Assembly (NCBI RefSeq): GCF_018596335.1
Contig: NZ_JAHEPS010000001.1
Span: 744,001 to 808,000, forward strand
From: Shewanella jiangmenensis
Lineage (GTDB): Bacteria > Pseudomonadota > Gammaproteobacteria > Enterobacterales > Shewanellaceae
Length of the DNA stretch: 64,000 nt
Direction of reading: 5' to 3'
The position numbers and the translations under genes are program-made. Numbering within the stretch: position 1 is the stretch's first letter; each line of letters begins with the position of its first letter. Below are positions 17,299-24,970 of this stretch, piece after piece. The notes beneath the pieces are model-generated. The model worked only from the letters and a program-made list of their open reading frames with translations, was not told where the DNA came from and ran no database searches.

Positions 17299-18694
17299 CC
17301 CCCAACAACTGCTCCGGCAGGGATTTTTCGCTGACACTGATAATGCCGCTGCGGTTAAGGGTAACCTTGTAGCGGGCATAACGGGGCGGCTTGCGGCCTT
17401 CTTTGTACACCAGCACCACGTTTATCTGATAGCGGCGCTCGGCGGTTTCTGAGCGAATGGCCCCATCCTGCTCGGCAAACACCCGCACCTTGCCGCGTTC
17501 AAGGTTACGCACAAAGGGCGCAAGACTGAAAGATACCTGCTCCGACAAACTATCGTATCCCGCAAGGAAAAAGCCGTCGCGCCCGACCCGGGTGGCAAGA
17601 CCATAATGCAGGTACTCGGCCTCAATCCGGTTTTGCTGATGGCGACGGCTTAAAATCTCGGTCACCGCCAGCGGCAAATCCTTCACCCGCACAAAATCGA
17701 GCCACACATGTTGCTTGGCAATCGCCTTTTGGCTGGAGGTGTCGCGCAGCACTCTGCTCCAACGCGGCCTGCCGCGCTGAATGGCGCGCCACATCACGTT
17801 GCGGATATCTTCTTTGAAAATCTCCCGAAAACCGTAAATCACCGACAGGGTGAACAAAAGCCCCATGGTCAGGCCGCTGAACACGCCCTGGGCCTTGATG
17901 ATAAGCGCCGACACCACCAGCATCACAAGGCCAGTGGCAAGGCCGGTAACCAGCTTTTTAAGCCCAACGCCCAAAGGTTTAAGCTCTTCTTTGAGCACCA
18001 CGCCCTGCTGAATAAGCCGCCTGAGCAGCAACATCTTGTTGGAAATACGGTTGGGGTCGGATTTGGTTTTCTCAGAGTTGTAGCGCCTTGCGTCCCGATA
18101 CGCCGACTCGGCGCGGCACAGCGCCAGCACGCCCTCGCGCACCGGCGCGAAATCTGACTCCTGCTCGGCCGTCCACGCCGGCCCCTGCATCAACAGCTGC
18201 AACAGCTTTTGCTCACCATGCCAGGAGAGGTAGTTATCGGCATGCTCAAACCAGGGTTTCCACTTGGGGTCTTCCGGCTCGTTGCGGCGAAACTTTTTCA
18301 GCAGCACGGCAAACTGCTCGCCAAGCTCCTTAAGCCTTGGGTAAAAGTCGGCTGCCTGTTTTTGCTGCAACAGCTCCTTGGTGTCTGTGTCCATCGCCAC
18401 CGCAAACTGATAGGCAAAGAGATTCAGATACAACCTGAACTCTTCCACCGTGCGCTTGTTCAGGCTCGCGAAACGGCTTTGCACCAAAGGCAGGTGTAAT
18501 CCGTCTGAAAAATAGGCGCGCCGCCCTACAATGGCACTGTGAAAATACTCTTCTTCATCGAGGCTTTGCGGACCAATACCCAAATCCTTGGGCAGGGCAA
18601 AGTAAAGGTCCAGGCGACAGCTTTCGCCGGCAGCAAGCTGATGGGAAAACTTAATCGAAAGTGCATCTTCCTGCTTTAAAACGACCTTGGCCAC
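17288..18694 (-). CDS. conserved-looking two-TM protein of unknown function
   Basis: I do not recognise this 468-residue family. The start is GTG 18694 with AGGGAGA at good spacing. The first 240 residues look soluble and mostly helical, with charged K/E/R-rich segments. Two hydrophobic helices (about 253-275 and 279-295) follow, and the C-terminal 170 residues are basic and strand-rich. There is no signal peptide, so both soluble parts probably face the cytoplasm. No nucleotide-binding or metal motif was seen. It runs convergent with the degenerate GGDEF protein and overlaps its stop by 11 bp. Confidence 0.75.
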   Translation of the reverse strand: MAKVVLKQEDALSIKFSHQLAAGESCRLDLYFALPKDLGIGPQSLDEEEYFHSAIVGRRAYFSDGLHLPLVQSRFASLNKRTVEEFRLYLNLFAYQFAVAMDTDTKELLQQKQAADFYPRLKELGEQFAVLLKKFRRNEPEDPKWKPWFEHADNYLSWHGEQKLLQLLMQGPAWTAEQESDFAPVREGVLALCRAESAYRDARRYNSEKTKSDPNRISNKMLLLRRLIQQGVVLKEELKPLGVGLKKLVTGLATGLVMLVVSALIIKAQGVFSGLTMGLLFTLSVIYGFREIFKEDIRNVMWRAIQRGRPRWSRVLRDTSSQKAIAKQHVWLDFVRVKDLPLAVTEILSRRHQQNRIEAEYLHYGLATRVGRDGFFLAGYDSLSEQVSFSLAPFVRNLERGKVRVFAEQDGAIRSETAERRYQINVVLVYKEGRKPPRYARYKVTLNRSGIISVSEKSLPEQLLGVSG

Positions 18695-18788
18695 GGGTCT
18701 CCCTGAAATAAAAACCGTCGCCTGTCACCACTAGGTGGCAACAGAACATAGATTGCAGTGAATTGGCAGATGATAAGCCTTGCAAGGG

Positions 18789-19304
18789 TTAATGGATCAA
18801 ACGGCAACCACAAACAGTATTGCTTGGCTGAAACAGCACTATCGCATAATCACGGGTCTTGTCCAGCTCAAGGATCTCAAGTTCAAGCTGATGCAGCCCG
18901 GTGGAAGATAGATTTAAGCCACTGACATAAGAGATATAATTCATGTGCATCGGCCGGGGTGCGCTATTTTTGCCGCCCTTTTCTTCCTTGTTGTGAATCG
19001 CTATCCGATAGCGGTTGCCGCTGCCCGGCGATGCGGTGAGCTCGCCTTCCATGCTGATACTGCCCGCCAGCGAGCCATCAAGATTGAAGTAACGATAATG
19101 AATTTGCGCCTTCTTGCCCTTGGTCACCAAATCCACCAGCAGATACTGGCGCGCCTTGCCATCATCGTCCGGCTCATACAGCTCAGATGAACAGTTAAGC
19201 AGTGTGGTTTCGGCGCCGCGGGTCAGCGAATAGATGGTGCCAAGAGCAAGTAATAACACCATTAAAATGCTGAGGTTAACGCCCCAAATCCAGGGTTTAG
19301 TCAC
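18789..19304 (-). CDS. ToxS-like membrane partner of the adjacent ToxR-like regulator (pair 1)
   Basis: The 171-residue product starts at GTG 19304, overlapping the stop of the regulator gene by 8 nt (GTGACTAA), so translation is coupled. It has one N-terminal transmembrane helix (about 6-27) and a periplasmic domain of about 140 residues. Cysteines lie at about residue 38 and in C-G-C near the C-terminus, so a periplasmic disulfide is possible. Size, topology and gene position resemble ToxS or TcpH, which protect or tune a ToxR-type regulator, but no sequence identity to them was recognised. A clear positional counterpart lies at 21833-22366. Confidence 0.7.
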   Translation of the reverse strand: MTKPWIWGVNLSILMVLLLALGTIYSLTRGAETTLLNCSSELYEPDDDGKARQYLLVDLVTKGKKAQIHYRYFNLDGSLAGSISMEGELTASPGSGNRYRIAIHNKEEKGGKNSAPRPMHMNYISYVSGLNLSSTGLHQLELEILELDKTRDYAIVLFQPSNTVCGCRLIH

Positions 19305-20055
19305 AAATGTCCACCTCCCGCAGTCCCTCGGCGCTGATAAAGTCCCGCGGCTCGCGGCCATCGCTGAGCTTAAGATTGCGTACCACAGCCTGGCCAAGGT
19401 ATTCGCCCCTCAGGGTCAGATTAAGCACCCGGGAGTCGTGGCTGAGCGACAGATACACATCGCGCCAGCGGGAGCTGCGACACTCGGCAAGCACACTGCC
19501 TATCATGGCCGCCTTTTCCACCAGCAGGGTATTGTTGCTGCGGGAATGGGCATACAGCACCAGACGGACCATCTGGCCGTCGGCCTGGGTAAGGGTATCG
19601 ACCCTATAGGGCGCGCTTGGCGCAAGCTCTGCCACCCGCCAGGCGTAATAAACGCCGCCGGCGATGGCAAGCAGCATGGCAAAAGAGAGAAGCCACACAG
19701 GCACCAGGCTCACCCGCTGGCCAAAACGCCTGGGGCCATGCAGGTTACTGCGCCGCTCCTGCGGACTTAAGCGCAGCATATAGCCCTGCCCCTTTACGGT
19801 TTCAATCAAAAGCTCACTGCCGGGCCCGATGAAAGAGCGCAGCATAAACACCGCCCTTGCCACCGACGAGTCGCTGAGCGGCTGATGTTCATCATCTCCC
19901 TGACGAAGCTCGGCTTTACTCACCACCTTGCCGGCGGCGGCGCACAGAAGCCTCAGCACCTGCAGCTCGGCGCGGGGTAAATGCCATACGTCACCGGAGG
20001 CGCGATTAACCAACTCGCCCCGGGCGTCATCAAACCAGCATTCACCCAATTGCAT
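19297..20055 (-). CDS. ToxR/CadC-like membrane-anchored winged-helix regulator (pair 1)
   Basis: The 252-residue product has an N-terminal OmpR/ToxR-type winged helix (about 1-95; L-P-R-A-E-L-Q-V-L-R-L-L, S-D-S-S-V-A-R-A-V-F-M-L-R, ending I-E-T-V-K-G-Q-G-Y-M-L). One transmembrane helix (about 117-138) follows, then a periplasmic domain of about 110 residues. Two periplasmic cysteines at 192 and 251, the latter in the terminal I-C-D, recall the ToxR periplasmic disulfide. Such proteins bind DNA while sensing the periplasm or membrane. It is divergent from the cytochrome gene at 20477 across a region with CRP-like sites, so autoregulation and control of the cytochrome are plausible inferences. 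Confidence 0.85.
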   Translation of the reverse strand: MQLGECWFDDARGELVNRASGDVWHLPRAELQVLRLLCAAAGKVVSKAELRQGDDEHQPLSDSSVARAVFMLRSFIGPGSELLIETVKGQGYMLRLSPQERRSNLHGPRRFGQRVSLVPVWLLSFAMLLAIAGGVYYAWRVAELAPSAPYRVDTLTQADGQMVRLVLYAHSRSNNTLLVEKAAMIGSVLAECRSSRWRDVYLSLSHDSRVLNLTLRGEYLGQAVVRNLKLSDGREPRDFISAEGLREVDICD

Positions 20056-20110
20056 TGCATATCCTCAACATAGACATGCGCCAATTGTAACTGCCTTCCC
20101 ACACAGCGAC

Positions 20111-20126
20111 TGTGATCTGGATTAAG
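20111..20126. promoter_or_regulatory. candidate CRP site 1
   Basis: TGTGATCTGGATTAAG matches 12 of 16 positions of the ideal CRP palindrome TGTGATCTAGATCACA, with a perfect left half. CRP is the known main activator of anaerobic respiration genes in Shewanella. Confidence 0.45.
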
Positions 20127-20166
20127 ACCGCGGCAGACTCCTACACCAAAGAGGTATGACCGCTTG

Positions 20167-20182
20167 TGTGATACGCATCATG
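20167..20182. promoter_or_regulatory. candidate CRP site 2
   Basis: TGTGATACGCATCATG has the left half TGTGA, a 6-bp spacer and a right half TCATG (3 of 5 matches to TCACA). It lies 56 bp from site 1. Confidence 0.4.
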
Positions 20183-20476
20183 TCGATGAATGGCAAGACT
20201 CACGGGCATGAATCGCCCCGAATCCACATAAATTAACCTGAAGATTACAAATAAGCCGCGCTGGCGCACATCCTGACAGATTGCGCATCTCAATAGCCCA
20301 CACATTCAGCGTTAAAACCGATTAAGAGCCCAGCTTCAGCGCGCCGAGATTTCTGCGGTGGCAAATCACAGTCTTCATTTTCACAGGCGACATACTGACT
20401 GCCATGGCCTTGCGGCCCCTTTTACACAAAGACCTGAGCAAAGCGCAGAACAAGGCGCCAGACAAAGAGGATAAGA

Positions 20477-21298
20477 ATGATGAAAATCGACAGAAGACAG
20501 GCACTTGGGCACATTATTGGACTTGGCAGTGCGGCGGGCCTTGGCCTGGTTGCAAGCCCCCTGATGGCCGCCACCGATGAAAACGGCAACTATCGCCTCG
20601 CGCTGGGCGAAAAGCTTAAATACGTACCGCTTGACCCCATGGCTACCGCCAAACTCGCCTATGAAACCGGCGGCGGCTGCATGCATCAGGTGTTTCATGC
20701 CACTGTGACCATGCTGGCCAATTCCGCAAGCAGCGATGCCGATAAGTTCAAAGCCATTCCCACTGCGCTGGCGGGCTACGGTTTTGCCGGTGTGGTCGGC
20801 CAGGGCACCCTGTGCGGCAACCTTAACGCCATCGGCATGCTGGTGAACCTGCTCGATGACATCAACGGCCAAAACGCTGCCGTGATTGGCGCTACTTTCC
20901 GCTGGTATGAAAACACCCTGCTGCCGCTGGAAAGCCCTGAATTTATCGCCGGTATCGGCTCAAGTGCCGAAAAAACCTTGCTGGTCGGCAAGTCGTCCGT
21001 CGCCAACAGCGTGCTGTGCCACTCCTCCATCAGCAACTGGTCCAAGGCATCGGGCAAAACCTTCAGCCAAAAAGGTGAGCGTTGTTATCGCCTGTCGGCC
21101 TCCATGGCCTACCATCTGGTCGAGCTGCTTAACCGTGCCCACAAGGGCGAAGTGATTGCCGGCACCCCGGCGGCCAAACCCTCTGACGAAGCCCAGCGCT
21201 GCCAGACCTGCCATGGCGTATCCGACACCATGGGCCCGGCCGCCAGCATCAAAACCGACATGGAATGTACCACCTGCCATACCGGCCACTTTAACTAA
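20477..21298 (+). CDS. Tat-exported split-Soret-type dihaem cytochrome c (C_GCAxxG_C_C family)
   Basis: The 273-residue product starts with a twin-arginine signal (D-R-R-Q-A-L-G then a hydrophobic core to A-A). The middle carries the spaced-cysteine pattern of the C_GCAxxG_C_C family: G-G-G-C (68), G-T-L-C-G (113), C-H (181), C-Y (203). The C-terminus has two haem c motifs, C-Q-T-C-H (242-246) and C-T-T-C-H (264-268). This combination is that of split-Soret cytochrome c, a periplasmic electron-transfer protein. A Tat signal on a c-type cytochrome is unusual because haem attachment normally follows Sec export. ATG 20480 is an equally good start for the AAAGAGGA site. A lipoprotein gene follows 9 bp downstream. 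Confidence 0.85.
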   Translation: MMKIDRRQALGHIIGLGSAAGLGLVASPLMAATDENGNYRLALGEKLKYVPLDPMATAKLAYETGGGCMHQVFHATVTMLANSASSDADKFKAIPTALAGYGFAGVVGQGTLCGNLNAIGMLVNLLDDINGQNAAVIGATFRWYENTLLPLESPEFIAGIGSSAEKTLLVGKSSVANSVLCHSSISNWSKASGKTFSQKGERCYRLSASMAYHLVELLNRAHKGEVIAGTPAAKPSDEAQRCQTCHGVSDTMGPAASIKTDMECTTCHTGHFN

Positions 21299-21307
21299 GG
21301 GGGCAAC

Positions 21308-21817
21308 ATGAAAAGCCGATACCTGTATCCACTGCTGCTGGGGCTTCTGCTCGCTGGCTGTGGTGACGACAACGACAGCACGCCGCCCGAGCCGCCCGTC
21401 CCTGCTGCGGTTCACATAGACGAGGCCGACACTGTCGTACTGACGGTGGAGAGCTTTGAGAGCGAAACCGGCATGGTGGAATTCAGTTTGAAAGATGCCA
21501 GCGGCGCGGCGCTCACCGGCGCAAGCCGCTATGAGCTGGTGTATTTTGGTCTGCCGGCCGAGGGCAAGGCATCACGCAATGCCAAGGCCTGGAAGCGCTG
21601 GCACGTAACACAGAGCTTTACCTGCAACGAGGTAGTGAGCGAATGTCAGGGCAAGCTCACCGAAGGAAGCAGTAAGGGCCGTTACAGCTTTGAGGCCCAC
21701 GGACTCGACTGGAGCCAGGATGCGCCCAAAGACAGCCTGAGCCGCTACCGCCTTGCCATTACCCTGCACGGGGCCAAGGCAAGCAGTGAAATGCAGTTTG
21801 TTGCCGACGCGCCGTAG
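21308..21817 (+). CDS. small lipoprotein downstream of the cytochrome
   Basis: The 169-residue product has a lipoprotein signal ending L-L-A-G-C (Cys18). Gly at +2 favours outer-membrane sorting. A D/N/P-rich linker is followed by a beta-rich domain of about 125 residues, with a cysteine pair in T-C-N-E-V-V-S-E-C. The domain faintly recalls the N-terminal domain of OmcA/MtrC-type lipoproteins (V-E-F-S-L-K-D, W-K-R-W, Y-S-F-E), but it has no haem motif and I do not claim homology. A strong AGGGGG site and 9-bp spacing from the cytochrome stop indicate one operon and probably a joint function at the cell surface. Confidence 0.75.
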   Translation: MKSRYLYPLLLGLLLAGCGDDNDSTPPEPPVPAAVHIDEADTVVLTVESFESETGMVEFSLKDASGAALTGASRYELVYFGLPAEGKASRNAKAWKRWHVTQSFTCNEVVSECQGKLTEGSSKGRYSFEAHGLDWSQDAPKDSLSRYRLAITLHGAKASSEMQFVADAP

Positions 21818-21832
21818 CCGGCAGCGGGGGGC

Positions 21833-22366
21833 TCAGCGAGCCATGGGTCCCCATTTTTTAACCTCGCAGCTCCACAGCGCCTGGCTGTCATCAAACACCA
21901 CCAGCGCGCTGTGCTTTTCAAGTTCCAGCACCCTGAAGCTCACCGGCAACGGCTTACCCTGCACAAGCGGCTGTCGCCCAAGCATCACCACCTGCTGCAG
22001 GTGATCAGGCAGTCTTGGCTGAGTAAAATCCATCAGCACCTGCCCCTTATCGAGTGACAAGTGGTAACTCAGACTCGCAGGCGTCCATTCGCTTAAGGTG
22101 CCCCAAAGCCGGATAGCACCCAGTTCAACCCCGTCCCTGTGTACGCCGTACACCAGCTCAGCATTGCCGTCATGAATACTTAGATGCAGCGCCAGGTTTT
22201 CACTGAGCGGCCCCTCGCCATCGGCAAGCTGTGCCGTGCAGCCAAGCTCGAGATCGCCCCTATCTTCAGTCCAGTGTTGCATTCCTACCAATGCCAGCAA
22301 AGGCAGCAGTATCACCAATGCCGCAAGCCACAGGCTGCGACCAGACCAGGAAACCGTATCAGTCAC
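21833..22366 (-). CDS. ToxS-like membrane partner of the second ToxR-like regulator (pair 2)
   Basis: The 177-residue product starts at GTG 22366, overlapping the regulator stop by 8 nt (GTGACTGA), the same geometry as pair 1. It has one N-terminal transmembrane helix (about 10-30) and a periplasmic domain with one cysteine soon after the membrane (L-G-C, about 43) and one near the end (W-S-C). Sequence identity to the pair 1 partner is low by eye, but topology, length and cysteine placement correspond. It ends 15 bp from the convergent lipoprotein gene. Confidence 0.7.
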   Translation of the reverse strand: MTDTVSWSGRSLWLAALVILLPLLALVGMQHWTEDRGDLELGCTAQLADGEGPLSENLALHLSIHDGNAELVYGVHRDGVELGAIRLWGTLSEWTPASLSYHLSLDKGQVLMDFTQPRLPDHLQQVVMLGRQPLVQGKPLPVSFRVLELEKHSALVVFDDSQALWSCEVKKWGPMAR

Positions 22367-23174
22367 AGACTCCCGCCTCCTTAAGCACGGCAAGCGACAG
22401 CGACTCATCGCCATCGATATCAAATAATTTCAGGTTTTGCGGCGCGCTCAGGGCGCCGCCTTCCAGCACCAGATGCAGTAACGGATGGGGCGCAGCGCTT
22501 GATGCCGACACCGAAATCCGCTGCCACGGCTGATGCTCACATTGGGGCAGAATGGCTTTTAACTGTTTGATGGCAGTGTTTGTTTCACCCACACGCCGCC
22601 ACAGCAGCGACTCGCCACTGGCATTGGTCAGGGTTTGCTGCTGACTGAAGGGCAGCAGCTCAAGGGTTGGCAGCTGCCGGTTCAGAAAAAACAGCAGGCC
22701 GGCCAAAATCAGGATAAGACCAACAAACAGCGGCGCCGATAACTCCCCGGCGGGCCTGGCAAAGAGCCTTCGCGCCGGGCGGCGATGATGAAGGATAAAA
22801 CCCTGGCGGCCAACGACTTCAAAATGGCTGTGCCAGTCGGCGCCGATGAGCCGCTCGAGGGAAGCCATGATGTCATCAAGCGCAACAAAACTCTTGTCTG
22901 CCCGTGTGTCTGTCCGTGTGTCTGCCCGAGTCTCTGTCCGAGAGTCTGCCCGGGCTTTGGGCGACTGAGCGGCATTGGCGGCCTGTTGTGGCAACTCGCT
23001 GCCACAGGCCGTGGCGATGGCCGCCTGAATGCTGGCGCGGGACACCACCCGGCCACGCTCGCCAAGCAGCATCACCAGCACGGCAGCCTGCACCCTGGTA
23101 AGCGGGCGCTGCTCACCAGTGGCAGTTTCGAGTTTCAGCGATGAGGCTAAAAATCGGGTTTGGCCGATAAACAT
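22359..23174 (-). CDS. ToxR-like membrane regulator with a repeat-bearing insertion (pair 2)
   Basis: The 271-residue product has a diverged winged-helix region (about 1-130), one transmembrane helix (about 145-164) and a periplasmic domain. Cysteines at 212 and 270, the latter in terminal V-C-D, align with those of pair 1. Between the DNA-binding half-motifs sits an insertion of about 35 residues containing five tetrapeptides of the form R-A/T-D/E-T/S (75-94). The domain end V-G-R-Q-G-F-I-L fits the usual wing. Because the recognition region is diverged, DNA binding is probable but less certain than for pair 1. Confidence 0.75.
   Translation of the reverse strand: MFIGQTRFLASSLKLETATGEQRPLTRVQAAVLVMLLGERGRVVSRASIQAAIATACGSELPQQAANAAQSPKARADSRTETRADTRTDTRADKSFVALDDIMASLERLIGADWHSHFEVVGRQGFILHHRRPARRLFARPAGELSAPLFVGLILILAGLLFFLNRQLPTLELLPFSQQQTLTNASGESLLWRRVGETNTAIKQLKAILPQCEHQPWQRISVSASSAAPHPLLHLVLEGGALSAPQNLKLFDIDGDESLSLAVLKEAGVCD
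22896..22955 (-). repeat. five tandem 12-bp units inside the pair 2 regulator
   Basis: Five 12-bp units of the form GTCTGYCCGWGT run head to tail without gaps and encode four residues each on the minus strand. Copy-number change would keep the frame. Confidence 0.85.
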
Positions 23175-23231
23175 GCTGCCGTCCTGTAAAGTGAAAGGGG
23201 CGGCAGTATAAAAGCACAGCAGCGATAGGGG

Positions 23232-23247
23232 TGTGATCCAGCTTGTC
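23232..23247. promoter_or_regulatory. weak CRP-like half site upstream of regulator pair 2
   Basis: TGTGATCCAGCTTGTC has a perfect left half TGTGATC and a poor right half (10 of 16 positions). It lies 58 bp upstream of the pair 2 start, mirroring the CRP-like sites upstream of pair 1. Confidence 0.3.
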
Positions 23248-23279
23248 TAACGGTAAATATCATCTGAAAACGTGACGGG

Positions 23280-23324
23280 GCGCAGATCATCAATGATTCA
23301 AACACTTACAAAGATGATCTGCGC
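23280..23324. repeat. perfect 12-bp inverted repeat with 21-nt spacer between nhaD and regulator pair 2
   Basis: GCGCAGATCATC (23280-23291) is matched exactly by GATGATCTGCGC (23313-23324). It starts 14 bp past the nhaD stop. There is no T-tract on either strand, so it is not a standard terminator; an RNA stem-loop or a two-site operator is possible. Confidence 0.8.
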
Positions 23325-23337
23325 TGATGAAATGTTG

Positions 23338-24813
23338 TCAAAAGGTACTGGCGTTAATCCACATATGCACCAGAATTGACGCGATATAGCCAAGGGCGAT
23401 GACGGGTGTCCACTTGAGATGCGCGCCAAAGGTGTAAATGCCCCGCGCCTGCCCCATCAGCGCCACCCCGGCGGCGCTGCCAATGGAAAGCAAACTGCCG
23501 CCGACACCGGCGGTCAGGGTTACCAGCAGCCATTGCCCGAGCGCCATGTCCGGGTTCATGGTCAGCACGGCAAACATCACCGGAATGTTATCGACCACGG
23601 ACGACAGCAGACCAATGGCGATATTGGCATAGGTTGGGTCCCAGTGGCTGTACATGGCCTCAGATACCAGGCTCAGATACCCCATAAAGCCAAGGCCACC
23701 CACACACAGCACCACACCGTAGAAAAACAGCAGCGTATCCCATTCGGCGCGGGACACCCGGCTGAACACATCAAAGGGCACCACGTTGCCAAGATAAGTA
23801 AGCCGCTCTCTGTCCTGGCGGGCCTCAGCAATGGCACGCTCCCTGGCCAGTGAGCTGTTGAAGGTCTTTCTCAGGAAGTAGCCAAAAAACTGCAGGAATC
23901 CAAGGCCTGTCATCATCCCGAGTACCGGCGGCATGCCAAGGAAGGAGTGCGCCATCACCGCCGAGGCAATAGTGAGTAAAAACAAACCGACAATGCGTCT
24001 GGCGCCGCGGCGCAAAAACACCCGCTCCGATACAGCCGCAGGCCGGTCATTGCCCACAAAAAAGCTCATCACCAGCGCCGGTACCATAAAGTTAACCACC
24101 GCCGGAACAAAGAGGTCAAAAAAGTCCGCAAAGGGCACTATGCCTTTTTGCCACACCATCAGGGTCGTGATGTCACCAAAGGGGCTGAAGGCGCCACCGG
24201 CGTTGGCCGCAACCACAATATTGATACAGGCGAGGGTTACAAAGCGGCGGTTGTCGCCACCAACCTTAAGCACCACGGCGCACATCAGCAGCGCCGTGGT
24301 CAGGTTATCGGCCACGGGAGAGATAAAAAACGCCAGCAGTCCGCAAAGCCAGAACACTTGTCTTAGGCTAAACCCCCGCCCGACCATCCAGGCGCGCAGG
24401 GTATCAAACAAGCCACGCTCTTCCATGGCGTTGATGTAAGTCATGGCAACCAGCAGGAACAGCAAGAGTTCGGCGTACTCAAGCAGATTGTGCTTGAATG
24501 CAACTTCCGCCACCTGCGGCATACCGTGCTGGGTATAGACAAAGCCGAGCATCCCCCAGATGATCCCGGCCGCAACCAGCACCGGCTTTGATTTGCGAAG
24601 GTGCAGCTTTTCTTCAAGCATCACCAGAAGATACGCCAGCACAAATATCGTGAGTGCCAGATACCCTACCCCCGAGTGGGTCAAATCAAGCCGCTCAGTT
24701 TGCAACGCCGCCTCACTTGCCAGCGCCAGCGGCGACAGCAACACCCACAGCACACACGCCATTGCCAGCCCAGAAACGCGCCGCAACCCGCTTATCCAAA
24801 GCTCTGTTGTCAT
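23338..24813 (-). CDS. nhaD: Na+/H+ antiporter NhaD
   Basis: NhaD exchanges cytoplasmic sodium or lithium for protons and supports growth in salt at alkaline pH. The 491-residue protein has an N-terminal signal-like helix, about twelve further hydrophobic segments, and ion-transporter superfamily motifs: S-P-V-A-D-N-L-T-T-A-L, N-A-G-G-A-F-S-P-F-G-D-I-T-T-L-M-V-W, and V-D-N-I-P-V-M-F-A. These match the NhaD group of Vibrio and Shewanella. The gene stands alone between regulator pair 2 and a DUF481 protein. The upstream site AAGTT is weak. Confidence 0.92.
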   Translation of the reverse strand: MTTELWISGLRRVSGLAMACVLWVLLSPLALASEAALQTERLDLTHSGVGYLALTIFVLAYLLVMLEEKLHLRKSKPVLVAAGIIWGMLGFVYTQHGMPQVAEVAFKHNLLEYAELLLFLLVAMTYINAMEERGLFDTLRAWMVGRGFSLRQVFWLCGLLAFFISPVADNLTTALLMCAVVLKVGGDNRRFVTLACINIVVAANAGGAFSPFGDITTLMVWQKGIVPFADFFDLFVPAVVNFMVPALVMSFFVGNDRPAAVSERVFLRRGARRIVGLFLLTIASAVMAHSFLGMPPVLGMMTGLGFLQFFGYFLRKTFNSSLARERAIAEARQDRERLTYLGNVVPFDVFSRVSRAEWDTLLFFYGVVLCVGGLGFMGYLSLVSEAMYSHWDPTYANIAIGLLSSVVDNIPVMFAVLTMNPDMALGQWLLVTLTAGVGGSLLSIGSAAGVALMGQARGIYTFGAHLKWTPVIALGYIASILVHMWINASTF

Positions 24814-24970
24814 AACTTGCCTTAGTTGTCGTCATTTGCGCTGAAAGTAGCATGCCCCGCGAGCGGCAATTGTTGATTGAGCGCAACTTTCCTTGAATAA
24901 GCTTTGGCTGAATCAGGGAAAATTTCATTCTTTTTTTACATTTACCTACAAGGTGGTAATAAATAAACGC

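Larger units (their letters stand above)
20056..20476. other. 421-bp divergent control region between regulator pair 1 and the cytochrome gene
   Basis: No gene was found in this gap. It holds two CRP-like sequences nearer the regulator side (20111 and 20167) and a long leader before the cytochrome. AAAGAGGA at 20464-20471 is the cytochrome ribosome-binding site. Confidence 0.6.

Noticed and set aside
18724..18745. Stem-loop TGTCACC-ACTA-GGTGGCA between pair 1 and the two-TM gene as terminator
   Set aside because: The T-rich run lies about 10 bp away and the stem has a G-T pair, so a terminator is not supported.
22896..22955. Possible CRISPR array
   Set aside because: Units are 12 bp, contiguous and in-frame, without unique spacers.
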